A program made the translations under genes and the position numbers. From NCBI GenBank assembly GCA_038208735.1, contig JBBQYL010000019.1, forward strand, positions 1 to 38,776: DNA of 38,776 nt. The letters run 5' to 3'. The notes under the pieces are model-generated. The model did no database searches. It was not told the DNA's origin and was given only the letters and a program-made list of their open reading frames with translations. This stretch comes from Scleromatobacter sp038208735 (GTDB lineage: Bacteria > Pseudomonadota > Gammaproteobacteria > Burkholderiales > Burkholderiaceae_C). Positions 16,262 through 23,292 of this stretch are shown here, piece by piece (within the stretch, counting starts at the first letter, position 1; every line of letters begins with the position of its first letter).

Positions 16262-17230
16262 ATGACCGAGCCGTCCTCCCCGATCTCGCCCGATTCCTCC
16301 CGCCGTCGACGCCCCTGGCGCGTGCTTGCCGCCGCCGGCGCGTTGCTGGCCTTCGTGGGCTCGGCGATGGCCGGCGCGGGATTGGGCGTGATCAACGCCG
16401 TCGCGTCGGTTCGTGGCCACCAGGGCCCGGCCAACCTGGCGTACGGCCCGGGCGACCGCCAGCGCTTCGATGTCTATGTGCCCGGCAACTCGCTGGACGA
16501 GGCCGACAAGGCCAGCGGTTCGCCGCTGGTCATCTTCATCTACGGCGGCTCGTGGAACATGGGCAGCCGCAGCGACTACCGCTTCGCCGGCGAAGCCCTG
16601 GCGGCCCAGGGATTCACGGTGATGGTGGTGGACTACCGGCTGTACCCCGAGGGGCGCTATCCGGACTTCCTCAAGGACTGCGCGCAGGCCGTGGGCTACG
16701 GCCTCGGGCACGCGCGCGAAATGGGCGCCGACCCGCGCCGGGTCTTCCTGTACGGCCACAGCGCCGGCGCCTACAACGTGGCCATGCTGGCGCTCGATCC
16801 GCGCTGGCTGCGCGCGGTGGGGCATTCGCCCGACGAGCTCGCCGGCTGGGTGGGCCTCGCGGGGCCGTACAACTTCCTGCCGATCGGCGATCCGGGCGTC
16901 AGGCTCGTGTTCGACTGGCCCGACACCTTGCCCGACACCCAACCCATCCAGCACGTGGACGACCTGGCCAAGCCGCTGCCCGCCTTCATCGGCGCGGCGG
17001 TGCACGACAAGGAGGTCTATCCCGAGCAGAACAGCATTCCGCTGGTGGAACGCATGCAGGCTCGCGGCACGACGGTCACGTTCAAGACCTACGAGCATGT
17101 GAACCACGCGTTGCTGCTGGGCGCGCTGCAATGGCCGCTGACGGCGTTCGCGCCGGTGCTGGGCGATACCGCGGCGTTCATCCGCGGGGCCGCGCCGGTG
17201 GTCCGGCCCGCGGTCGCCACGGCCCGCTAG
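16262..17230 (+). CDS. alpha/beta-hydrolase fold esterase
   Basis: This is a 322-residue esterase of the carboxylesterase/BD-FAE-like group. The first ~20 residues are basic, followed by a hydrophobic segment (VLAAAGALLAFVGSAMAGAG), so the protein is exported or anchored in the membrane. FIYGGSWNMGS replaces the usual HGGGW oxyanion motif, with Tyr for His. GHSAGAYN holds the nucleophile, AAVHDKEV the likely acid and YEHVNHALLL the histidine. ATG at 16262 is chosen over a more upstream in-frame start because it begins just before the anchor. The stop overlaps the convergent gene at 17227 within CTAG. Confidence 0.88.
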   Translation: MTEPSSPISPDSSRRRRPWRVLAAAGALLAFVGSAMAGAGLGVINAVASVRGHQGPANLAYGPGDRQRFDVYVPGNSLDEADKASGSPLVIFIYGGSWNMGSRSDYRFAGEALAAQGFTVMVVDYRLYPEGRYPDFLKDCAQAVGYGLGHAREMGADPRRVFLYGHSAGAYNVAMLALDPRWLRAVGHSPDELAGWVGLAGPYNFLPIGDPGVRLVFDWPDTLPDTQPIQHVDDLAKPLPAFIGAAVHDKEVYPEQNSIPLVERMQARGTTVTFKTYEHVNHALLLGALQWPLTAFAPVLGDTAAFIRGAAPVVRPAVATAR

Positions 17231-17625
17231 TCCGCGCGCACTTCCCGCCATGCGACCCAGATCGCGCCGCACGCCATCAGCATGGCCAGCGGGCTCCAGT
17301 CCCATGGCGTGGGCAGCGTGATCGTGGCGCGCGCCGGTGCCGTCGCCATCGCCAGCAACATCAGGAAGTAGCCCCCGATGGCGCCGCCGATGGCCCAGCG
17401 CCACTGGCGTGCTCGGCGCGCCTGGCCCTGGCGCTCGGCCACCAGCGCGCGGGCCAGCACGATCGGGGCCACCGGCGCGGGCCGGCGCGGCGCGGCCAGG
17501 GCGCGGTTGGCGTGCTCGACGGCCGCCATGGTGCGGGCGACGAAGCCGTCGTCGGCCAGGGGCTCGGCCGCGCCAGCGTGCAGCAGCGCGTTGAGCGAGT
17601 CATCGTGGCTGTCGGGTTCGGTCAT
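17227..17625 (-). CDS. putative anti-sigma factor-like membrane protein
   Basis: This protein has 132 residues. An acidic, soluble N-terminal third (DSHDDSLNALLHAGAAEPLADD) precedes two transmembrane helices (WAIGGAIGGYFLMLLAMATA and WSPLAMLMACGAIWVAW). It begins inside the stop codon of the ECF sigma gene (ATGA overlap at 17622-17625), the usual position of a cognate membrane anti-sigma factor. The N-terminal segment is plausible as the sigma-binding part, but no ZAS zinc motif is present, so the role is inference. Its stop overlaps the convergent esterase stop. Confidence 0.75.
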   Translation of the reverse strand: MTEPDSHDDSLNALLHAGAAEPLADDGFVARTMAAVEHANRALAAPRRPAPVAPIVLARALVAERQGQARRARQWRWAIGGAIGGYFLMLLAMATAPARATITLPTPWDWSPLAMLMACGAIWVAWREVRAD

Positions 17626-18188
17626 GCGGCCTCCGAGTTCCAGGCGCCCAACAGCTCGCGAAGACTCTGCTTGGCCCGGTCGAGATGGGACTTCAGGGTG
17701 CCCAGCGGCAAGCCGAGCACCTGCGCGGCCTCGGCGTGCGACAGGTCGAGATGGAAGCAGTGCACGACGGCCAGCCGCTGGATCTCGCTGAGCGCCTGCA
17801 ACGCGCGTTCAACGTCGCGCACCAGGCCCTCGGCAGGCCGCGGGTCGTGCGACGGGCCCGCGTCGGCCTCGGGCTCGCACCACTCCCGCGGCAGCTGCGG
17901 GCGGCGCACGTGCTGCAGGAAACGCGTCAGCGCGATGCGGTGCAACCAGGTGGCCAGGCGCGCATCGCCGCGAAACTCGGCCAGGTGCAACCAGGCTTGC
18001 ACGAAGGTCTCCTGCGCCAGGTCGTCGGCCAACGCGGCGTCGCCGTGCGCCAGGCGACGCAGCTCCAGGCGCACGCGCGACTGGTGCGCGCGCACGAGGC
18101 GCGCGAACGCGTGGCGGTCGCCCTGGCGCGCCCGCGCGAGCCAGATCGCCAGTTGCGCTTCGGCGCGTGCGTTCTCGTCGAACAGCAT
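17622..18188 (-). CDS. ECF-type RNA polymerase sigma factor
   Basis: This protein has about 188 residues. Sigma-70 region 2 runs through DDLAQETFVQAWLHLAEF and WLHRIALTRFLQHVRR (core binding and -10 recognition). Region 4 is the helix-turn-helix LSHAEAAQVLGLPLGTLKSH (-35 recognition). This is a typical small ECF sigma without extra domains. ATG at 18188 (MLFDENARAEAQ) is chosen; GTG at 18203 is possible. It is followed by a coupled membrane protein and preceded, 25 bases upstream on the same strand, by a DUF6249-like membrane protein, forming a three-gene unit that probably autoregulates. The target promoter sequence could not be identified by eye. Confidence 0.92.
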   Translation of the reverse strand: MLFDENARAEAQLAIWLARARQGDRHAFARLVRAHQSRVRLELRRLAHGDAALADDLAQETFVQAWLHLAEFRGDARLATWLHRIALTRFLQHVRRPQLPREWCEPEADAGPSHDPRPAEGLVRDVERALQALSEIQRLAVVHCFHLDLSHAEAAQVLGLPLGTLKSHLDRAKQSLRELLGAWNSEAA

Positions 18189-18212
18189 GGGGCCGCGAAC
18201 CACGTCAACGGG

Positions 18213-18611
18213 TCATTGAAGATCGATGGCGGACGGCTCGTCCTGCAGGGGACGCTGCGGCTCCAGCCGCAGCGCGATCAGCTGCGCCACCCCGATGCAC
18301 AGCGGGATCAGGCCGCAGGCCCAGATGCCGCGATCGAAACCGAGCAGCGCTCCCAGGAAGGCGCAGGTGCCCACGCCGGCGCCCACGAGCGTCAACGCCC
18401 GCATCAGCGCCGAGCCGGCCCGCTGCGGCGAGCGCAGCATCTCGCGCGGCACCGGCAGGCCCTTCTCGAGCAGGTCGACGATCGTCTTGTGCTTGCGCTC
18501 CTGGTACCGAAAGGCGAAGTTGAGCGCGAACACCACGATGAACAGCGGCATCAGGATTGCGGCAAGCGGGATCAGCAGCTGGGGGCTGAGCAGGTGGGAG
18601 ATGGGATCCAT
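18213..18611 (-). CDS. DUF6249-like small membrane protein
   Basis: This protein has 132 residues. One N-terminal transmembrane helix (LLIPLAAILMPLFIVVFALNF) is followed by the cytoplasmic stretch FRYQERKHKTIVDLLEKGLPVPREML and then by two further helices (TLVGAGVGTCAFLGALLGF and WACGLIPLCIGVAQLIAL). The helix, basic RxxRHxTIxxLLEKGxPVP and helix pattern matches what I remember of DUF6249 proteins, which commonly sit beside ECF sigma factors. Function is unknown. ATG at 18611 is the start; the sigma gene follows by 25 bases. Confidence 0.8.
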   Translation of the reverse strand: MDPISHLLSPQLLIPLAAILMPLFIVVFALNFAFRYQERKHKTIVDLLEKGLPVPREMLRSPQRAGSALMRALTLVGAGVGTCAFLGALLGFDRGIWACGLIPLCIGVAQLIALRLEPQRPLQDEPSAIDLQ

Positions 18612-18648
18612 GGGGGCGTCCGGTTGGCGGCGAGGGGGGTGATGTTCC

Positions 18649-19078
18649 TTGGATGCGCGACGCCCGCGTGGCCTCGCGCCTGGCCTCCCCGACCCAGTCG
18701 ACGTATTCGCGCTGCTGCGCGGCCGTCAAGACGTCGAAGCGCGTGCGCGTGCGCGCGCCGGCACGGGACTGCAGGGCGGCGGCCAGGTCATCGGGCACGG
18801 ACGGCGCCTCGCGCGTCACGCGCGGGGCCGGCGGCGTGGCCGCCTTTCCAGAAGCCCAGGCTGCAATGCGCCTTGAACGCCGCCATGCTGGCGAACGGCC
18901 GGCCGTCGAGCAGGTAGAACGGATGGCGCCACTTGATGGCCTCGGTCACGTCGGGCAAGGCGGCGTGCATGGCCTCGCGCACGAAGGCCAGGGGTTCCCG
19001 GGCGAACGGCGCGGCGTGGGCGATGTAGTCGTCCACGCGGGGCTCGCGCGAGTCGATGGCGGCTTTCTTGGTGGGCAT
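18649..19078 (-). pseudogene. YdeI/DUF1801-family gene with internal deletion and frame change
   Basis: From ATG 19078 the frame reads MPTKKAAIDSREPRVDDYI to CSLGFWKGG, the N-terminal half of the DUF1801/YdeI family. That frame stops at 18788. The C-terminal signature (REAPSVPDDLAAALQ, then REYVDWVGEARREATRASRI) is present in another frame, joined to FWKGG. The roughly 35-40 residues that normally lie between (the region before the PPxKVLxxYV block) are missing, and the closing EWLxxGKxRNWKY element after ASRI is gone. The gene has therefore lost an internal piece with frame disruption, and its 3' end. Confidence 0.75.
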
Positions 19079-19215
19079 GGCGCGGGGTGGGTCTGGCGAA
19101 GGTGCGAGCACTTTAGGACGGGCGCCGGCCCGACGGCAAGAGCGCTGACCCGCGTTCGCTCGCGTCGGGGTACGCGTCTTGCCGCTGAAGCGGCCTGTGC
19201 CGAAGCGAGAACGCC

Positions 19216-19323
19216 ATGACCAAGCAGACCGATGATCCCGGCTATCCCCGGCCGCCCTTCGAAAGACAGAGGCAGCCCAGGCCCGGCCTGGCCTGGCGCA
19301 TGCAGCCGCGGACGGGCCGCTGA
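19216..19323 (+). pseudogene. N-terminal remnant of an SDR-family oxidoreductase
   Basis: This 35-codon frame (MTKQTDDPGYPRPPFERQRQ, then PRPGLAWRMQPRTGR) matches the characteristic lead sequence of the YghA-like SDR dehydrogenases (YPxPPFPxQxQPxPGxxxxMxPxPDHGE). It stops exactly where PDHGE would follow; the NAD-binding fold is absent. The stop ends one base before the UvrA2 ATG. A short functional peptide upstream of uvrA2 is possible but less likely. Confidence 0.6.
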
Positions 19324-19324
19324 C

Positions 19325-21973
19325 ATGGCACCCCGTGACCGCCCCGAAGCGACGGCCGTCACCCGCGACGCGTTCGTTCGCGTGCGCGGCGCGCGCGAGC
19401 ACAACCTGAAGGACGTGGACGTGGCCATCCCGCGCGACGCGCTGGTGGTGTTCACCGGCGTGTCGGGCTCCGGCAAGTCGTCGCTCGCGTTCGGCACCAT
19501 CTACGCGGAAGCCCAGCGACGCTACTTCGAGTCGGTGGCGCCGTACGCGCGGCGCCTCATCGACCAGGTGGGCGTGCCCGACGTCGACGAGATCTCCGGC
19601 CTCCCGCCCGCCGTGGCGCTGCAGCAGTCGCGCGGCACGCCGGGCGCGCGTTCGTCGGTGGGCAGCGTGTCGCAGCTGTCCAGCCTCGTGCGCATGCTCT
19701 ATTCGCGCGCCGGCACCTACCCGCCGCGCCAGCCCATGCTCTACGCGGAAGATTTCTCGCCCAACACCGCCCAGGGCGCCTGTCCCAACTGCCATGGCCT
19801 GGGCCGCGTGTTCGAGGTCACCGAGCAGACGATGGTGCCCGACCCGTCGCTGTCGATCCGCGAGCGTGCCATCGCCTCGTGGCCCCCGGCCTGGCACGGC
19901 CAGAACCTGCGCGACATCCTTGTCACGCTGGGTCATGACGTCGACCGCCCGTGGCAGGACCTGCCGAAGAAGGATCGCGACTGGATCCTGTTCACCGACG
20001 AGCAGCCCACCGTGCCCGTGTACGCCGGCTTCACGCCCGCCGAGACCAAGGCCGCGCTCAAGTCGAAGATGGAGCCCAGCTACCAGGGCACGTTCATGGG
20101 CGCGCGCAAGTACGTGCTGCACACGTTCGCCACCACGCAGAGCGCGCTGATGAAGAAGCGCGTGTCGCGCTACATGATCGGCGGGCTGTGTGCCGTGTGC
20201 GAGGGCAAGCGGCTCAAGCGCGAGGCGTTGTCGGTGACGTTCGCCGGGGCCGACATCGGCACGCTGGGGCAGATGTCGCTCGACCAGGTGGCCGAGCTGC
20301 TGGCCCCGGCGGCCGGGGGGCGCTTCGACCTCGCGCGTGACGCGTCGGCGCCCACGCGCGCGCAGTCCCGCGCGGACACGGCGCGTCGCGTGGCCGCGGG
20401 CGGCTCCGCGCATGCGGCCGCGCCCGACGTGCGCCGCACGCCCGACCTGTCCGAGGAGAAGCGCATCGCGGCCCAGCGCATCGCGCAGGACCTTCGCGCG
20501 CGCATCGCCACGCTGCAGTCACTGGGCCTGGGCTACCTGTCGATGGAGCGCAGCACGCCCACGTTGTCGCCGGGCGAGTTGCAGCGACTGCGCCTGGCCA
20601 CGCAGATCCGCTCGAATCTCTTCGGCGTGATCTACGTGCTGGACGAGCCCACGGCCGGCCTGCATCCGGCCGATGGCGAGGCCCTGCTCGACGCGCTGGC
20701 GCAGCTGAAGGCGCAAGGCAACTCGCTGTTCATCGTCGAGCACGACCTGGAGGTGATGCGACGCGCCGACTGGCTGGTGGACGTGGGCCCCGACGCCGGC
20801 GAGAAGGGCGGCGAGGTCCTGTACAGCGGGCCACCGGACGGACTGCGCGACGTGGCCGCCTCGCGCACCGCGCGCTACCTGTTCGCCGAGCCCGCGCCGC
20901 GCGCCCGACCGCCGCGCCAGCCCACGCGCTGGCTCGAGCTGCGCGGCCTTGTGCGCAACAACCTGCACGACCTCGACGCGCGCTTCCCGCTGGGCCTGTT
21001 CACGGCCGTCACCGGGGTGTCGGGCTCGGGCAAGTCGAGCCTGGTGAGCCAGGCGCTGGTCGAGCTGGTCTGTGCGCACCTGGGCCACGAACCGGAGCAC
21101 GCCGAGGACGAGGCCGACGAGACGGCGCCCGAGGTGGTGATGCCCACGCGTGGCCGGCTGCATGCGGGCGCCGACGCGATCCGGCGCCTGGTGCGCGTCG
21201 ACCAGCGGCCCATCGGCCGCACGCCGCGTTCGAACCTCGCCACGTACACAGGGCTGTTCGACGCGGTGCGCAAGCTCTACGCCGCCACGCCCGCCGCGCG
21301 CCGTCGTCACTACGATGCGGGCCGGTTCTCGTTCAACGTGGCCAAGGGCCGCTGCGAGACTTGCGAGGGCGAGGGCTTCGTCAGCGTGGAGCTGCTGTTC
21401 ATGCCCAGCGTCTACGCGCCGTGCCCCACGTGCCACGGCGCGCGCTACAACGAGGACACGCTCAAGGTCACCTGGAACGACCGCCACATCGCCGACGTGC
21501 TGGCGATGACCGTCGACGACGCCTTGGCCTTCTTCGCCGACGAGCCCGCCGTCCGCAAGCCGTTGGCGCTGCTGCGCGACATCGGACTCGGCTACCTGAG
21601 GCTGGGCCAGCCGGCCACCGAGCTCTCGGGCGGCGAGGCGCAGCGCATCAAGCTGGCCACCGAGCTGCAGCGGCCGCAGCGCGGCGACACGCTGTACGTG
21701 CTCGACGAGCCCAGCACGGGACTGCACCCGTCCGACGTCGACCGGCTGATGGCACAACTGCAGGGCCTGGTCGACGCGGGCAACACCGTCGTCGTGGTGG
21801 AGCACGAGATGCGCCTCGTCGCGGCCAGCGACTGGGTGATCGACATGGGGCCGGGCGCCGGCGAGGAGGGCGGCGCGATCGTGGCGTGCGGCACGCCCGA
21901 GAAGGTGTCGAGCGTCGCGACGAGCCGAACCGCGCCGTATCTGCGTGCGAGCCTGGGCGGGTCGGCGGGCTGA
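19325..21973 (+). CDS. uvrA2: UvrA-like ATPase, class II (UvrA2)
   Basis: This protein has 882 residues with two ABC ATPase halves. In the N-terminal half, Walker A GVSGSGKSS lies at residues 45-53, the altered signature LSPGE precedes YVLDEPTAGLHP, and there are zinc-type Cys pairs (CPNCHG, CAVCEG). In the C-terminal half are GVSGSGKSS, the zinc module CETCEG...CPTCHG, ELSGGEAQRIKLATEL and YVLDEPSTGLHPSD. The N-terminal signature LSPGELQRLRLATQI and the shorter length compared with UvrA (about 940) fit UvrA2, which usually lacks the UvrB-binding domain. A low-complexity Ala/Arg linker (about residues 340-385) precedes the signature. UvrA2 acts in damage or drug tolerance, not as the main excinuclease. 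ATG 19325 begins one base after an SDR remnant. Confidence 0.92.
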   Translation: MAPRDRPEATAVTRDAFVRVRGAREHNLKDVDVAIPRDALVVFTGVSGSGKSSLAFGTIYAEAQRRYFESVAPYARRLIDQVGVPDVDEISGLPPAVALQQSRGTPGARSSVGSVSQLSSLVRMLYSRAGTYPPRQPMLYAEDFSPNTAQGACPNCHGLGRVFEVTEQTMVPDPSLSIRERAIASWPPAWHGQNLRDILVTLGHDVDRPWQDLPKKDRDWILFTDEQPTVPVYAGFTPAETKAALKSKMEPSYQGTFMGARKYVLHTFATTQSALMKKRVSRYMIGGLCAVCEGKRLKREALSVTFAGADIGTLGQMSLDQVAELLAPAAGGRFDLARDASAPTRAQSRADTARRVAAGGSAHAAAPDVRRTPDLSEEKRIAAQRIAQDLRARIATLQSLGLGYLSMERSTPTLSPGELQRLRLATQIRSNLFGVIYVLDEPTAGLHPADGEALLDALAQLKAQGNSLFIVEHDLEVMRRADWLVDVGPDAGEKGGEVLYSGPPDGLRDVAASRTARYLFAEPAPRARPPRQPTRWLELRGLVRNNLHDLDARFPLGLFTAVTGVSGSGKSSLVSQALVELVCAHLGHEPEHAEDEADETAPEVVMPTRGRLHAGADAIRRLVRVDQRPIGRTPRSNLATYTGLFDAVRKLYAATPAARRRHYDAGRFSFNVAKGRCETCEGEGFVSVELLFMPSVYAPCPTCHGARYNEDTLKVTWNDRHIADVLAMTVDDALAFFADEPAVRKPLALLRDIGLGYLRLGQPATELSGGEAQRIKLATELQRPQRGDTLYVLDEPSTGLHPSDVDRLMAQLQGLVDAGNTVVVVEHEMRLVAASDWVIDMGPGAGEEGGAIVACGTPEKVSSVATSRTAPYLRASLGGSAG

Positions 21974-21974
21974 T

Positions 21975-22544
21975 TCAGAGCGTGACCGTGATCCAGCCGG
22001 GGGGCACGGCCTCGTCCGACGGAGCGGTATCCCACGTGTGCGCGATCGTGGAATCGCCCAGTGTTGCATGTCGGGACTCGCTGCCGTCGATGCTGAACAG
22101 GCGCCGTGGACACTGCAGCTGCCAGTGCGAGGAGTCCGGCTCCGCGGCGCCAGGTTGCACCAACCAGTGGATCACGGTCGACCGTCCCGCGCGTCGGCTT
22201 GTCAGCGTTGCCACGATATGGGCCAGCGCGACGGGGCGGGGAGCGCTCGTGTTCGACAGCTCCATCACCAGCGCACCGGTGCTGCGCCGGTACACGCCTG
22301 ACCGCGGGATTTCGGCGCCGTGGGCCCAGCAGAAGGCCGCCGGCACCGACTCTCCGGGCCCGGCGACGGCGTCGGGAAGCACGCTGCCTGCGACCATCAG
22401 CGCCTCGAGGATGGTTCGCGGCCGGGCGATCTCGGGCGGACGGGATCGCGCGCGGTAGAAAATGACCTGGACGCCCGCAGGCACGACGAACCGCTCTTCG
22501 CGCTGCCGGCAGCCGACGCCGGAGACCACGTAGCTTTTCGTCAT
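21975..22544 (-). CDS. putative adhesin Stv-domain-like protein
   Basis: This protein has about 189 residues. It begins MTKSYVVSGVGCRQREERFVV and continues PAGVQVIFYRARSRPP, which resembles the Stv domain start (YVVSGHG...VPxGxxVxFY); the usual His of SGHG is Val here. No signal peptide, membrane helix or other known motif is seen. The second half is unassigned and ends in PPGWITVTL. ATG 22544 is used; ATG 22553, with GGGA close upstream, is an alternative. It lies downstream of the metallophosphoesterase gene by 62-71 bases, same strand, and its stop is one base from that of uvrA2. The name rests on the first ~35 residues only, so it should be treated as tentative. Confidence 0.65.
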   Translation of the reverse strand: MTKSYVVSGVGCRQREERFVVPAGVQVIFYRARSRPPEIARPRTILEALMVAGSVLPDAVAGPGESVPAAFCWAHGAEIPRSGVYRRSTGALVMELSNTSAPRPVALAHIVATLTSRRAGRSTVIHWLVQPGAAEPDSSHWQLQCPRRLFSIDGSESRHATLGDSTIAHTWDTAPSDEAVPPGWITVTL

Positions 22545-22614
22545 TGCGCGCATTGTTCCCGAACTCGGCACGCAAGAGGCGCCGATCGCAAAAATCGAGT
22601 CGGTGGCGAGGCGT

Positions 22615-23292
22615 TCACCGGTCGACACGCAGCCCCGGCCACACGCGCCCTCCGCCCACCGGATAGCAGAGGGACCCTGCCGGCGGCGCCTGCGGGCTGC
22701 TGCCGGTGAACGCGCCGAACGCGGGCAGCACCAGCAGGCCGTCGAGGGCACAGAAGCACGCCAGACGCTGGTGATCGCGGGCGGGCCCGCGCAGCGTCAC
22801 CGCCGGATGCCAGTGCCCGGCCAGCACGACCGCGCCCGCCACGCGCTGCGGATGATGGCAGCCGACCAACGCCACGGTGCCCGGCACGGCCCAGGGCTCG
22901 TCGACGACCTCGAAATCCAGCGACGGCGGCGGGTCGCCCGCGTGCGAGTCGTGGTTGCCACGCACGAGCACGCAGTGCTGCGCCGCGTGGTTGGCGCGCC
23001 AGTCGTGCAGCGGCGCCATGGCGGATGCGCGCTGCGCATGGCGCGAGTGCAGCAGGTCGCCCAGGAACACGATGCGCCGGGCGTCATGCGCGCGCACCAA
23101 CGCCGAGAGGCGCGCGAGGTTGTCCTGCGTCGTGCCCGAAGGCACCGGCAGGCCGCGGGCGCGGAACGTGGCCGATTTGCCCAGGTGCAGGTCGGCGATG
23201 AACAGCGTGCGCGACGTGGCGTGCCACGCGGCGGATTCGGGCAGCAGCCACAGGGCATCCGAGCCCAGCGACAGCAGCTGGGCGCCGGTCAT
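22615..23292 (-). CDS. pdeM: ligase-associated metallophosphoesterase
   Basis: This protein has 225 residues with the calcineurin-like phosphoesterase signature: IADLHLGKSA (D-x-H), FLGDLLHSR (GD), VRGNHDSHAG (GNHD) and LAGHWHP (GHxH). It belongs to the set of genes always found beside an Lhr-like helicase and an ATP-dependent ligase, called ligase-associated DNA damage response endonuclease. It likely processes DNA ends; the substrate has not been shown here. It starts within the helicase stop codon (ATGA overlap, 23289-23292), so it is the last of the coupled four-gene operon. Confidence 0.92.
   Translation of the reverse strand: MTGAQLLSLGSDALWLLPESAAWHATSRTLFIADLHLGKSATFRARGLPVPSGTTQDNLARLSALVRAHDARRIVFLGDLLHSRHAQRASAMAPLHDWRANHAAQHCVLVRGNHDSHAGDPPPSLDFEVVDEPWAVPGTVALVGCHHPQRVAGAVVLAGHWHPAVTLRGPARDHQRLACFCALDGLLVLPAFGAFTGSSPQAPPAGSLCYPVGGGRVWPGLRVDR

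Noticed and set aside
19132..19196. Imperfect hairpin CGGCAAGA...TCTTGCCG upstream of the SDR remnant
   Set aside because: Only the outer 8 bp pair cleanly; the interior needs several gaps, so a functional terminator is not supported.
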